Assembly (NCBI RefSeq): GCF_007828955.1
Contig: NZ_VIVR01000001.1
Location: 7,502,001 to 7,566,000, forward strand
Origin: Kitasatospora atroaurantiaca
Lineage (GTDB): Bacteria > Actinomycetota > Actinomycetes > Streptomycetales > Streptomycetaceae
Direction: 5' to 3'
Length of the DNA: 64,000 nucleotides
A model generated the notes under the pieces. It worked only from the letters and a program-made list of their open reading frames with translations, was not told where the DNA came from and ran no database searches. Shown here one piece after another: positions 35,205 to 44,447 of this stretch (positions are counted from its first letter, which is position 1; each line of letters begins with the position of its first letter). The position numbers and the translations under genes are program-made.

Positions 35205-35245
35205 TCCGTCTTTTCAGACTCCGCGTGCACCGCGAAGGAGCGGCG

Positions 35246-36586
35246 ATGTCTCTCTCCGATTCCAGGCGTACAGGGCGTACAGGGCGTACAGGGCGTACAG
35301 GGCGTACAGGGCGTTCAGGGCGAACAGAGCGCTCCGGGCGTTCGCGGCGCATGCGAGCCCTCGGCGGCCTCGCGGCCGCGCTCAGCATGGCTGTCACGGG
35401 TTCCGCCACGGCGACCGCCGCGCCGGACGGCGCCCCGGGCCTGCGGGAGGTGATGTTCGTGGGCAACAACTGGGACGGCACCGCTGACGTCATCAGGTCC
35501 ACCGGCGACCTCGCCAGGATCGGCCGGGTCAACGTCATCCCGGACAAGGACCAGCGGCTCACCGAGATCTACCTCAACCCCGTGAAGCTCGCCTACTTCC
35601 TGGGGATCAGGCTGGGCCCGGGCGAGGGGCACGACCAGTTCGCCGACGACATGTACTCGACCCCGGACGGGTCGGCCGTGGTCGTCTCGCGCCCGAGCTT
35701 CGCCGATGTCGTGTCGATCGACCTCGCCACGGGCCGGATCAACTGGCGCTTCCCCGTGTCGGGTTACCGCTCCGACCACATGGCGGTGTCGCCCGACGGC
35801 ACGCGCGTCGCGGTCTCGGCCTCCACCTCGAACACGGTGCATGTGCTCGACATCCGGACCGGAAGGCAGCTCGGGTCGTTCGGCACCGGCGACAAGCCCC
35901 ACGAGAACCTCTTCACCGACGGCGGCAGGCGCATCTGGAACATGTCGATCGGCGAGGTCAACACCGCCCTCGACGCCCCGTGGCTGGACTGGACGAAGGG
36001 CGACCGCCACATCACCGTCGTCGACGCCGACACCTTCGCCCCGGTCAAGGTCATCGACATGCGGTCGCGGCTCGACGCGGCCGGCCGGTCCGACCTGTCG
36101 AACGCGATCCGGCCGGCCGCGTTCACGCCCGACGAGTCGAAGCTCTACTTCCAGGTCTCGTTCTTCAACGGCTTCGTCGAGTACGACGTCGCCTCCGACC
36201 GGATCACCCGCGTGAAGACGCTGCCGAAGAACCCCGCGACCAGCGAGGACCGGACCACCTGGGTCAACGACTCACGCCACCACGGCCTGTCGATGAGCCC
36301 CGCCGGCGACAAGCTGTGCGTCGCGGGCACGATGGACGACTACGCGACGGTCGTCGACCGGGCCACACTCCAGGAGGGGCCGCTGGTGCCCGCCTCGAAG
36401 CCGTACTGGGCGACCGTGAGCGGTGACGGCAAGTCCTGCGTCATCTCCGAGAGCGGCGCCGACCAGGTCACCGCGATCGACTTCGCGACCGGCCGTAAGA
36501 CCGCCTCCGTCCAGGTCGGTGACCACCCGCAGCGCGTACGCCTCGGCCATGTGGCGGCGGACTGGACCGGCCCCGCGGGCGGCTGA
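35246..36586 (+). CDS. Secreted YncE/lactonase-like beta-propeller protein
   Basis: Protein of 446 aa. The N-region is very basic because of a Thr-Gly-Arg repeat (residues 8-28), then a hydrophobic core (MRALGGLAAALSMAVTGSAT) ending at an Ala-x-Ala site (TATAAPDG): a signal peptide with an unusually long n-region. The mature part has beta-propeller blades with repeated patterns: VVSIDLATGRINWRF, AVSPDGTRVAVSASTSNTVH, VLDIRTGRQLGSF, MSPAGDKLCVAGT, AIDFATGRKTASVQVG. Such proteins are scaffolds or quinoprotein-like enzymes; none of the catalytic residues identifies one. ATG at 35246 follows AAGGAG with five bases. Probably controlled by the divergent TetR protein. Confidence 0.82.
   Translation: MSLSDSRRTGRTGRTGRTGRTGRSGRTERSGRSRRMRALGGLAAALSMAVTGSATATAAPDGAPGLREVMFVGNNWDGTADVIRSTGDLARIGRVNVIPDKDQRLTEIYLNPVKLAYFLGIRLGPGEGHDQFADDMYSTPDGSAVVVSRPSFADVVSIDLATGRINWRFPVSGYRSDHMAVSPDGTRVAVSASTSNTVHVLDIRTGRQLGSFGTGDKPHENLFTDGGRRIWNMSIGEVNTALDAPWLDWTKGDRHITVVDADTFAPVKVIDMRSRLDAAGRSDLSNAIRPAAFTPDESKLYFQVSFFNGFVEYDVASDRITRVKTLPKNPATSEDRTTWVNDSRHHGLSMSPAGDKLCVAGTMDDYATVVDRATLQEGPLVPASKPYWATVSGDGKSCVISESGADQVTAIDFATGRKTASVQVGDHPQRVRLGHVAADWTGPAGG
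35267..35329 (+). repeat. 9-base tandem repeat inside the signal-peptide coding region
   Basis: Seven 9-base units: five exact copies of CGTACAGGG (35267-35311), then CGTTCAGGG and CGAACAGAG. Each encodes Arg-Thr-Gly or a variant. Units are a multiple of three, so copy changes keep the frame. Confidence 0.93.
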
Positions 36587-36618
36587 CCGCCCGTCCGGCG
36601 AACCCGGGGCCGGGGACT

Positions 36619-36650
36619 GCCGTACATGAGTACCCGTACTCATGTACGGC
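36619..36650. promoter_or_regulatory. 15-bp-arm perfect palindrome upstream of the 36679 gene
   Basis: GCCGTACATGAGTAC (36619-36633) and its exact complement GTACTCATGTACGGC (36636-36650), separated by only CC. It begins 33 bases after the beta-propeller stop and ends 28 bases before the next start. The 2-base centre favours a dimeric-repressor operator or cruciform over a simple terminator, but either is possible. Confidence 0.7.
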
Positions 36651-36678
36651 GATCACCGTCACCGCCACACTCTGAGGC

Positions 36679-39256
36679 ATGACCAGCCCTTCGTCGCCCT
36701 GCCCCGACTGCGGTACCTCGCTCGGCCCCGGCCCGAACCTGCGGTGCCCGCAGTGCCGCCTGCCGCTGTCGGGCGCCGACGCGGCCGCGCTCTGGCAGGT
36801 GATGATGGCCCTGCGAGCGCTCGACGAGCACCGGTCGGCGCTGATCCGGCAGCACGACGGCCTGCTCGCCGGGCTGCGCGCCCGCCGAGCTCCTGCCCGA
36901 CGCCCCGCCAGTATGGGGAGCTCCGCCCGTCACGGGTCCGGCCCCCGGGCTCAGCGCTCCGCCCGAGGTCTCCGGACGGTCCGCGCAGGCGGTCCTGCTG
37001 GTCCTCGGTGGGCTGCTCGTCAGCGTGGCCGCGCTGGTGTTCACCGTCGTCAGCTGGGGATACCTCGGCATCGGCGGGCGCGCGGCCGTGCTCCTCGCAC
37101 TGACCGCCTGCGCCCTGGTGCTCCCTCGTCCACTGCGCCGTCGGCGGCTGACCGCCACGGCCGAGGCCGCGGCCGCCGTCGGCCTGGGACTGGTGCTCCT
37201 GGACTGCTACGCCACCCGGGCCGCCGGACCGGCCGGCCTCGACGCGGTGAACACGTCCGGCTACTGGGCCGTGGTCACCGCCCTGGTCGCGGGCGGCGCG
37301 TCGGCGTACGGGTGGGGGCAGCGTCTGCGGTTCCCGCTCGGGGCGGGGTTCCTGCTGATGCGGCTGCCGGTGCCGCTGGCGCTGCTGGCCGCCGGGGTCA
37401 GCCACGTCCAGGCGTACGCCGCCGCCCTGGTGGGCGCGGCGGCGCTCGACTGCGCGCTGCTGTGGCGCGTCGAGACGCTCGTTGGCGACGGCGCCGATGC
37501 CGACCACGGGGGCCCGCACCGGTTCCTGCGGCGGGCGGCGGCCGGGTTCGCCCTTGCCTGGGCGCTGGTGGGCGGTGGGCTTGCCGTCCTCGGGTCGATG
37601 ACGGCCGATCAGCCGGGTGAGGCAGCCTGGGCCTTCGGTCCGCTCGGGACTCTGGCGCTGCTCGGGCTGCTTGCCTCCGTGCGCTACCCGGCGCTCCCGT
37701 ACGTCGCACGCCGCCTGGCGGCGGCCGGTGCGGGCGCGGCTCTGCTGATGGCGGCCGGCGGGACTCTCCGTCAACTGCTCAGCCCGGTCTGGACGCCGGT
37801 CGCCTTCGGCGTTCCGGCCGCCGTGCTGCTGGTCGTCGCTGCGGTGCTCCTGCGCCGTCGCGGTGGGCAGCCCGCCGCTCCCACCGGACTGTTCCACGTG
37901 GCGGCGCTCGCGCTGCTGACCAGCTTCCTCGCCGCCGTCCCCGATCTCGCGCGTGCCGTCCTCGAACCGCCGGCCCACGCCCCGGAAACCTGGGCCGGTA
38001 CTCCCGCTCACGCGTGGGCCTGGCACGTCCCGGGCGCCGCGCTGACCGGCCTCGGACTGCTCGCCATCGCGCTGGCGGCCGTCATGGCCCTGCGGGTCAC
38101 CACCGAGCCCGTCGCCGTCCTCGAAGCGGCGACCGCCACGGCTGCCGTCACCACGCTCGCCCTGCTGCCGGCCTCCCTGGGGCTCCCGTACGGCGTCGCG
38201 GTCGCGTCCGCCCTGCTGCTCGCCGCCTTCGCCGCCGCGGCGGTCGCCATCGGTCCGCCCCGTCCGGCGGCGGCTGCCGCGCTCGTCGTCGCGCCCGGGC
38301 TCGCACTGCTGTGGGCGTCGGCCGACCGCGCTGCGAGCATCACCGCCCTGGGCGTCTGCGCCGCCCTCGGTGCCGTCGTCACCTGGCGCACGGTCGCCAC
38401 CCTCGAGCTCCCGCGTGTTGCGCCGACCGCCGCCGCCGGCACCGTTCTCGCGCTCGGCGCCGAGGCTGCGGCCGTCGGTACCACGCTGGGCCTCTCGCTC
38501 CCGGCCACCATGCTCGTGGTCCTCGCTGTCGCCGCCGCCTCCGCGCCGGTGGCCGCCTTCGGTCCTGGGCGTCCGGTCAGCGCCGAGGCTGTCCAGCACT
38601 CCGTCTCGCTGTCTCTCGAGTTCACCGGCTACGCCCTGGCCGCCGTGGCGCTGCTCCTGACGGCCCCGTACCCCGGCCGCCTCGCCTTCGCCCTCGCCGT
38701 CGCCGGAGTCGCGGCACTTGCCATCGCCCTTCGCCCCGACCGGCGAGCGGCGGCCGCTGTGACGGCCACCGGCCTCCTCATCGGCTCCTCATGGGTCCGG
38801 CTGGCACTCTGGGACGTCGACACGCCCGAGGCGTACACCCTGACCCTGGCGTGCGCCGCGCTGGTGGTGGGTCATCTCCGCCACCGTCGAGAGCCGGCGG
38901 CTTCGTCCTGGGCGACGTACGGGCCCGGCCTGTCCATCGCCATGACGCCGAGCGTGCTGGTGCTCTGGACCGACGGGTACTGGCTGCGCCCGCTGCTGCT
39001 CGGAACCGCCGCCCTCACCGTGACGGTGCTCGGCGTCCGGTTCCGGCTCCGGTCGCTGCTGCTCCTCGGTGGCACTGCTCTCGTCCTGACCGCCTTTCAC
39101 GAGCTCGCCCCCACCGTCGCCCAGGTACTCGGGCTGCTTCCCCGCTGGCTCCCGCTCGCCGTTGCCGGGCTGCTCCTGCTCGTTCTCGGGGCGACCTACG
39201 AGCAGCGCCTGCGTGACGCCCGCCGCCTGCGCGACGGCCTGCGCCGCCTCCGGTGA
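36679..39256 (+). pseudogene. SCO7613-like polytopic membrane protein with zinc-ribbon start, frameshifted
   Basis: About 860 codons in two frames. The first frame gives a zinc ribbon (CPDCGTSLGPGPNLRCPQCR, Cys-x2-Cys twice) and a helical stretch (ALRALDEHRSALIRQHDGLL). Around 36876-36890 the sense shifts to another frame, where APAELLPDAPPVWGAPP leads into about twenty or more Ala/Leu-rich membrane helices (LLVLGGLLVSVAALVFTVV, and onward to YEQRLRDARRLRDGLRRLR). Adding GC to the GCGCGC-like run CTGCGCGCCC would restore one frame. Intact relatives, as I recall them, are single proteins of this layout. The membrane part starts otherwise only at GTG 37025. Function unknown. Confidence 0.72.
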
Positions 39257-39363
39257 AGGCCCGCCCTGCGGCCGAAATCATCCCCAGGACGGTGCGCCAC
39301 CGGGACGACCACCTGCTCGACGCTCCCTCGGACCGCTACCCCGAGGCTCGGTTCGTGGACTGA
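39253..39363 (+). CDS. Possible 36-residue peptide coupled to the membrane protein
   Basis: A GTG at 39253 overlaps the stop of the preceding gene as GTGA and opens a 36-codon frame: KARPAAEIIPRTVRHRDDHL, then LDAPSDRYPEARFVD. The composition is protein-like (acidic and aromatic residues) rather than a typical high-GC shadow. It may equally be the tail of a lost gene. No family recognised. Confidence 0.3.
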   Translation: MKARPAAEIIPRTVRHRDDHLLDAPSDRYPEARFVD

Positions 39364-39405
39364 TGCCATGACAGTGAGGCCGGGCAGGCTGACATACTCC
39401 CCGTC

Positions 39406-39843
39406 GTGAGGACTGACGACAGCTCAGGACCGATGCTGGCCATCGGCGAACGCGACACCGAACTCAGCGACCGGCTGACCGAGGAACTGGTCGCCTTCAA
39501 CACCGCCGCCACAGGTGCGGCCGACCGCGGCACGTTCTCGGTCAAGGTCACCGATGAAGCGGGTGAGCTGGTCGGCGGGCTGACCGCGTGGACGTGGGGC
39601 GGTCTGTGCGGCATCGAGCTGCTGTGGGTTCGCGATGAGAGTCGCAAGGACGGGTGGGGGAGCAGGATCCTGCAGGCCGCCGAGGCGGAGGCACGGCGGC
39701 GCGGTTGCGATCGCGTCGCCGTCTCCTCCTTCACGTTCCAGGCCCCGGGCTTCTACCAGCGCCACGGCTATGCCGAGACCGGCCGGACCCAGGGCATCCC
39801 CGGCGGGCACGCGGACGTGCACCTCTTCAAGTCGCTGGCCTGA
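39406..39843 (+). CDS. GNAT-family N-acetyltransferase
   Basis: Protein of 145 aa. The acetyl-CoA binding motif A is visible as GWGSRILQAAEAEARRRGC, followed by VAVSSFTFQAPGFYQRHGYA, the usual beta-5/alpha-4 pair. The N-terminal strands LVGGLTAWTWGGLCGIELLW form the substrate side. The start is GTG at 39406 with no good ribosome binding site. Substrate unknown. Confidence 0.87.
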   Translation: MRTDDSSGPMLAIGERDTELSDRLTEELVAFNTAATGAADRGTFSVKVTDEAGELVGGLTAWTWGGLCGIELLWVRDESRKDGWGSRILQAAEAEARRRGCDRVAVSSFTFQAPGFYQRHGYAETGRTQGIPGGHADVHLFKSLA

Positions 39844-39964
39844 TCAGCGCCCCGTCCGCGCCCAGCTGAAGGGCGTCCCGGCGCGCCAGCCGTGTAGCTG
39901 CGAGAGATCCGGCAGGATCTGCGGTGGGAGCTCGCCGAACTCAATGCCTGGCTGGGAGGCCCCT

Positions 39965-40744
39965 TTGCGTATCACCGACGCCCGCACCGGCCGCAGCACC
40001 GAGATCCACCCCGGTCGCGCCGGTCTGCTGCGGGTGACCGTCCGCGCCGGGCAGCCGGGGCAGCCCTTCTTCCTGGAAGACCTGCGCGCGCTGCTCACGG
40101 CCGACCTGCTGGCGCGCATCGTCGAGGCGACCGGCCCGCAGGTGGAGACCCGGCTCAGTCTGCCCGAGGCCGGCGACGACCGGGTCACGGCGCTGCTGCG
40201 GGACGCCGACCTGCTGGGCATCCGCCGACCCGCCGACATCACCAGCACCACCGGCGGCCCGGCCGACCTCGAGATCGCAGCCCGACCGGGAGCAGGGGAC
40301 GACCAGGAGGGCACTCCGCTGGTGACCATCGGCGCCGTGGTCCCCGCCGGCCGCGCGGACCCGTCGACGGCGGCCGGTCCGCTCGGCAGCATCCCGTTGG
40401 ACGGGCTGGAGCCGCTGGCCGTGCGCCTGGCCCTGCTCGGCCACGCCCACGAGGCGCCCGCCCGGCTCTCCGCCGAGAGCCTTGCCGATGCCCAGGCCAC
40501 GCTCACCCGGTGGCGGGCCGTCGTCGCGGACCTGGCCCGCTTCCCCTCCCAACCGCTGGTCGCCGATGCCGTAAGGGTCGCGTTCGACGGGCTCGCCGAC
40601 GACCTGGACGCCATGCCCGCGCTGCAGGCGCTCCACGACCTGGAGAAGCGCACCGAGTTGCCGCCCGGCGCCCGTTTCGAGACCTACCTGCGGGTGGACC
40701 AGGTCCTCGCACTGGAGCTGGGCCGCGAGATCGGCCGGCAGTGA
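39965..40744 (+). CDS. Conserved actinobacterial hypothetical protein
   Basis: Protein of 259 aa, opening RITDARTGRSTEIHPGRAGL and ending ARFETYLRVDQVLALELGRE. This beginning and end match a conserved Streptomyces family that I recall next to, or resembling parts of, cysteinyl-tRNA-synthetase-like proteins, without proven function. No signal peptide or membrane helix. The start is TTG at 39965, with GGGAGG at 39954-39959 five bases upstream. The preceding 120 bases hold no recognisable gene. Confidence 0.68.
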   Translation: MRITDARTGRSTEIHPGRAGLLRVTVRAGQPGQPFFLEDLRALLTADLLARIVEATGPQVETRLSLPEAGDDRVTALLRDADLLGIRRPADITSTTGGPADLEIAARPGAGDDQEGTPLVTIGAVVPAGRADPSTAAGPLGSIPLDGLEPLAVRLALLGHAHEAPARLSAESLADAQATLTRWRAVVADLARFPSQPLVADAVRVAFDGLADDLDAMPALQALHDLEKRTELPPGARFETYLRVDQVLALELGREIGRQ

Positions 40745-40876
40745 CCCGCTCCGCATAGCGGGCCCGGTCTGCTCGGCGCTGCTGCCAATCCTGGAACGAG
40801 GGGCGACATTCGTCCTCCGGGCGCGCACGCTGGTGGGGGGACACCGAGGTCCCAAGAGGCGTGCAGGGAGCGGACC

Positions 40877-41542
40877 ATGGCCGTGATGACTGTCCTCCGG
40901 GCGATAGTGCGGAATCGGCCGGTCGCTCTTCCGGCCGCCGTCCTCACCACCGCCGCACTGACCATGACCGCGTGCTCGTCCTCGTCCGGGCCCTCACCTG
41001 CGGCCCCGACGTCACCGGCCCCGCCTTCGGCATCCAGCAGCGCGAGTTCACCCGGCTCGGCCCCCGCCGGCCCCGCCTCGCCCAGCGCGCGCCCCACCGC
41101 TCCTCCGGCCGGGACATCGCCGCAGGCCTGTGCCACCAGTCGGCTCTCGGTCACCCAGACCAATCCGGACGTGGCAGCAGGCCAGCGCTACGCCACCCTG
41201 GTCTTCACCAATACCTCCGCCATCAGCTGCACACTCACCGGCTACCCGGGCGTCTCCTACGTCGCGGCAAACGGCGTTCAGTCCGGCAACGCCGCCGTGC
41301 GCGAGAACGGCACGGTCACCACGGTCACCCTCCAGCCGGGCGGCAAGGCGAGCGCGAAACTGCACGACAGCAACGGCATCGGCGGCTACGACCCGGCGCA
41401 GTGTCAGCTCTCGCCCGCCGAGGGCCTGCGGATCTATCCGCCGAACCAGACGGCCGCGCTCTTCCTCCCGTGGAAGACCGAGCACTGCGCAGGCCCGACC
41501 ATCCACTCGCTCACCGTCGGACCGGTCGAGCAGGGCCAGTAG
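40877..41542 (+). CDS. DUF4232-domain lipoprotein
   Basis: Protein of 221 aa. Signal peptide with a lipobox ending TTAALTMTAC (Cys about residue 33), then a Ser/Pro/Ala-rich linker of about 45 residues, then a DUF4232 domain: CATSRLSVTQTNPDVAAGQR, FTNTSAISCTLTGYPGVSYV, ending HCAGPTIHSLTVGP. Likely anchored to the outer face of the membrane; function unknown. ATG at 40877 follows GGGAG. Six bases separate its end from the convergent Mut7-C gene. Confidence 0.88.
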   Translation: MAVMTVLRAIVRNRPVALPAAVLTTAALTMTACSSSSGPSPAAPTSPAPPSASSSASSPGSAPAGPASPSARPTAPPAGTSPQACATSRLSVTQTNPDVAAGQRYATLVFTNTSAISCTLTGYPGVSYVAANGVQSGNAAVRENGTVTTVTLQPGGKASAKLHDSNGIGGYDPAQCQLSPAEGLRIYPPNQTAALFLPWKTEHCAGPTIHSLTVGPVEQGQ

Positions 41543-41548
41543 TGACGG

Positions 41549-42325
41549 TCACACCGCCGCTTGCCCGCTGACCGGCAGGTCGGGGCCGGGCCGGGCCGGC
41601 GGCTCGCCGCCGAACTCGCGCACGGCCTCCTCCACGATCGCGTTCAGATGGGCGTGGTGAGCGCCTCGCCAGTAGACCTGTTCGCAGTCGGTGCACTGCG
41701 CGAAGGCGTCGTACGAGCGCTCCGTCCCGTCGTGCAGCCGCCCGTGCACCGCGTCCTTCGCGGTGTCGCGGAGCGTTCCGTTGCACGCCGTGCACCTGGT
41801 CCAGGGGGCGAGCGGGGGTGCGAACCGGGACAGGACGTCCTTCAGCTGGTCGGCGGGGCGGTGGCTGTAGATGTAGGCGCCCGCCCAGATCTCCCGGCGC
41901 CGCAGCAGCCCACGGTCGCGCGAGAGCATCACCCGCTGCTCGACGGACGAGCGCGCGGCCAGCGCCGCGTCGCCGATGTCCGGGCTCTCGTAGGCGGCGT
42001 CGACGCCAAGCAGCCGAAGCCGCCGCGCCAGGGTGCCGAGGTGAACATCGAGCAGGAAGCGGGCCGGTCCGGCGAGTTGCTGCGGCTTCGCCACGCCGTG
42101 CACCGAGATCTCCTCCCCGTCCGTGGGGACGTGCGAGGGGCGCACCTGCCGTCCGCCGACGAGGAGCCTGCCGACCTCGGTGAGCGGAACCCCCAGGGAC
42201 TCCACGAGGTGTCCGAGCGTCGAGGCGCCGTCCGTTCGTACCGCCGATCGCCCTGCCCGCTGCCTGGCGGCGACGAAAATGTGCAGCTCAGGGGCAAAGG
42301 TGATCCAGATCTCCGGTCTCTCCAC
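41549..42325 (-). CDS. Ubiquitin-like/Mut7-C RNase-domain protein
   Basis: Protein of 258 aa. Residues 1-85 resemble a ubiquitin-like (ThiS/MoaD-type) domain (LHIFVAARQRAG, then GVAKPQQ). Residues 90-250 are a Mut7-C domain: FLLDVHLGTLARRLRLLGVD, Asp residues of the PIN-like active site (DIGDAAL, LSRDRGLLRR) and a C-terminal zinc ribbon CTACNGTL with CTDCEQVYWRG. Mut7-C proteins are predicted RNases. GTG at 42325 gives the expected N-terminus but lacks a ribosome binding site. Confidence 0.87.
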   Translation of the reverse strand: MERPEIWITFAPELHIFVAARQRAGRSAVRTDGASTLGHLVESLGVPLTEVGRLLVGGRQVRPSHVPTDGEEISVHGVAKPQQLAGPARFLLDVHLGTLARRLRLLGVDAAYESPDIGDAALAARSSVEQRVMLSRDRGLLRRREIWAGAYIYSHRPADQLKDVLSRFAPPLAPWTRCTACNGTLRDTAKDAVHGRLHDGTERSYDAFAQCTDCEQVYWRGAHHAHLNAIVEEAVREFGGEPPARPGPDLPVSGQAAV

Positions 42326-42536
42326 GCAGCCAGCATGCCAGCAGACCGTGCGCTGCTTCCAACCCATTCCGGCATGACCGGGCACGCCCGGTTCCCCGGT
42401 GCCGACACGTCAGATCGGCGCTCGCGGAGGCTGCCGGACTGGCGATCGCGCAGGTTGGGGGCCTGGTCGCGCTCAGGGAGGCCGTAGAGTCTTCGCGTGC
42501 ACGTCGGCACAGAACACAGACGCGGAGGGCCATCCG

Positions 42537-43166
42537 GTGAGCACCCCACGGACACCGCAGCGTGCCCGCTCGTCCCACGACCGGGCGGCGACGGAGGAGG
42601 CACTGCGCACCGCCGCGCTGGAACTGCTCCAGCGCGAGGGCGTGCTGACCGGGCTGAACCTGCGCGAGGTGGCGGACGCAGCGGGCGTGAACCGCGGGCT
42701 GGTGTACCAGTACTTCGGGTCGCGGCGGGATCTCCTGCGGTCCGCGCTGTGGGCCCAGGGCCAGGAGAGCGTGCAGGACGCCGCCGCGGCGGCAGCCGAG
42801 GCCCTGCCGCTGCGCAAGCGGCTGTCCCGCTTCTTCTGGACGGCGCTGCGCAGGCCTGAACCGGTCAGACTGATGGCCCTGCTGGTGCTCGACGGTGACG
42901 AGCGGCCCCGCCCGCTGCCGCAGCGTGCACAGGAGCACCGGCTGCTGTCGGCCGAGGCCGCGCGCGGCGAACTGCCCGTGGACGACGCCGACGGGGTGCA
43001 GGCCGTGGTGGCCTCGGCCGTCTACGGCTACGTTCTCTTCCGCGAGCACCTGGCCCGGGAGATCGACGTGCCGGTCGAGGAACTGGACGGCAGGGTGGCC
43101 CGCTGTCTGGACGCCATGGTGACCCGCGGCCGGCGCGACACGTCAGGGCCGACCGCCACGCCCTGA
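42537..43166 (+). CDS. TetR-family regulator
   Basis: Protein of 209 aa with a clear N-terminal HTH (residues 20-65: LRTAALELLQREGVLTGLNL, REVADAAGVNRGLVYQYFGS). The C-terminal domain is helical. GTG at 42537 has GGAGGG about eight bases upstream. It is convergent with the fatty-acid operon (43195-45617), 29 bases away; regulation of that operon is plausible but unproven. A weak GCCGCC/GGCGGC hairpin (43170-43190) lies between them. Confidence 0.9.
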   Translation: MSTPRTPQRARSSHDRAATEEALRTAALELLQREGVLTGLNLREVADAAGVNRGLVYQYFGSRRDLLRSALWAQGQESVQDAAAAAAEALPLRKRLSRFFWTALRRPEPVRLMALLVLDGDERPRPLPQRAQEHRLLSAEAARGELPVDDADGVQAVVASAVYGYVLFREHLAREIDVPVEELDGRVARCLDAMVTRGRRDTSGPTATP

Positions 43167-43194
43167 CGTGCCGCCACACCGGGAGGCGGCCGGA

Positions 43195-43956
43195 TCAGCC
43201 CTGGGGGCCGCCGGCGACGTACAGCACCTGGCCGGACACGAAGCCCGCGTCCTCGCTCACCAGGTACGAGACGGCGCCCGCGATGTCCTCGGGGACACCG
43301 ACCCGGCGGACCGGGATCTGCCGGGCCGCGCCCGCCTTGAGGTCCTCGAAGTCCATGCCCATCCGGGCCGCGGTGGTGGCCGTCATCTCGGTGGCGATGA
43401 AGCCGGGGGCGATCGCGTTGACGGTCACCCCGAACTGGCCGAGCTCGATGGCCAGGGTCTTGGTGAAGCCCTGCAGGCCCGCCTTGGCCGCCGAGTAGTT
43501 GGCCTGGCCCCGGTTGCCCAGCGCGGAGGTCGAGGAGAGGTTGACGATCCGTCCCCAGCGGGCCTCGGTCATGTACTTCTGGACCGCGCGGGACATCAGG
43601 AAGGCGCCCCGCAGGTGGACGGCGATCACCGAGTCCCAGTCGTTCTCGGTGAGCTTGAACAGCAGGTTGTCGCGGGTGATGCCGGCGTTGTTGACCAGCA
43701 CGACCGGGGCGCCGAGCTCGGCCGCGATCCGGGCGACCGCGGCATCCACGAGATCGCTGTCGGCGACGTCCACACCGACGGCCAGCGCGCGGCCGCCCGC
43801 CTTCTCGATCGCCGCGACGGTATCGGCACAGGCGGCCTCCTCCAGGTCGCAGACGGCCACGGCGAACCCGTCCCTGGCCAGGCGCAGCGCGGTGGCCGCA
43901 CCGATACCGCGGGCGCCGCCGGTGACGACGGCCACCTCCTCGGTGTTCGTACGCAT
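43195..43956 (-). CDS. FabG-like 3-oxoacyl reductase (SDR)
   Basis: Protein of 253 aa. Cofactor motif VVTGGARGIGAATAL, NNAG in LVNNAGITRDNLLFKL, and the catalytic set SSTSALGNRGQANYSAAKAG (Ser, Tyr, Lys). The pattern matches FabG-type 3-oxoacyl-ACP/CoA reductases. It is the last gene of an operon with the MaoC-like and acyl-CoA dehydrogenase genes (gap 34 bases), fitting 3-hydroxyacyl-CoA interconversion in an acyl-CoA oxidation or modification pathway. Confidence 0.9.
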   Translation of the reverse strand: MRTNTEEVAVVTGGARGIGAATALRLARDGFAVAVCDLEEAACADTVAAIEKAGGRALAVGVDVADSDLVDAAVARIAAELGAPVVLVNNAGITRDNLLFKLTENDWDSVIAVHLRGAFLMSRAVQKYMTEARWGRIVNLSSTSALGNRGQANYSAAKAGLQGFTKTLAIELGQFGVTVNAIAPGFIATEMTATTAARMGMDFEDLKAGAARQIPVRRVGVPEDIAGAVSYLVSEDAGFVSGQVLYVAGGPQG

Positions 43957-43990
43957 GGTGACTCCTCGTCAGTTGATAGGGCCGATCACG

Positions 43991-44443
43991 TCAGACGTAG
44001 ATGCGGGAGACCGACTCGGCGACGCAGGCGGGCTTCTCCGAGCCCTCGATCTCGACGGTGACCAGCGTGGTGAGCTGCAGACCGCCGGGGATCTCGTCGG
44101 CGGCGGTGAGCGCGATCCGTGCGCGGACCCTGGACCCGGCCCTGACCGGGGAGGGGAAACGGACCTTGTTCAGACCGTAGTTGACGCCCATCCGGACATC
44201 GTCGATCCGGTACACCTGCTGGGCGAGGACCGGCAGCAGGGACAGGGTGAGGAAGCCGTGGGCGATCGTGGCACCGAAGGGGCCGGCGGCCGCGCGCTCG
44301 GGGTCGGTGTGGATCCACTGGTGGTCGCCGGTGGCTTCGGCGAACAGGTCGATCCGGTGCTGCTCCACGGCGGTCCAGTCACCGACGCCGATCTCGGTGC
44401 CGACGGCGGCGGCCAGCTGCGCGGGCGAGGCGAAGATCTTCAT
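43991..44443 (-). CDS. MaoC-family dehydratase
   Basis: Protein of 150 aa, a single hot-dog domain. The hydratase-2 active-site pattern is visible: ATGDHQWIHTDPERA (Asp and His) followed by GATIAHGFLTLSLLP. It should add water to trans-2-enoyl-CoA. It starts four bases after the acyl-CoA dehydrogenase stop, so the two are co-translated, and it supplies the hydration step between dehydrogenase and FabG-like reductase. Confidence 0.92.
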   Translation of the reverse strand: MKIFASPAQLAAAVGTEIGVGDWTAVEQHRIDLFAEATGDHQWIHTDPERAAAGPFGATIAHGFLTLSLLPVLAQQVYRIDDVRMGVNYGLNKVRFPSPVRAGSRVRARIALTAADEIPGGLQLTTLVTVEIEGSEKPACVAESVSRIYV

Positions 44444-44447
44444 GGCC

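Noticed and set aside
35267..35329. Regulatory iteron cluster
   Set aside because: The 9-base units are in frame and downstream of a strong ribosome binding site, so they are coding.
36659..38599. A 646-codon minus-strand frame
   Set aside because: Antisense to membrane-protein coding sequence; composition (Gly/Arg/Gln/Asp runs) is a high-GC shadow.
43170..43190. Terminator between the 42537 TetR gene and the FabG-like gene
   Set aside because: Only 6-bp arms (GCCGCC/GGCGGC) with a 9-base loop, expected by chance in such GC-rich DNA.
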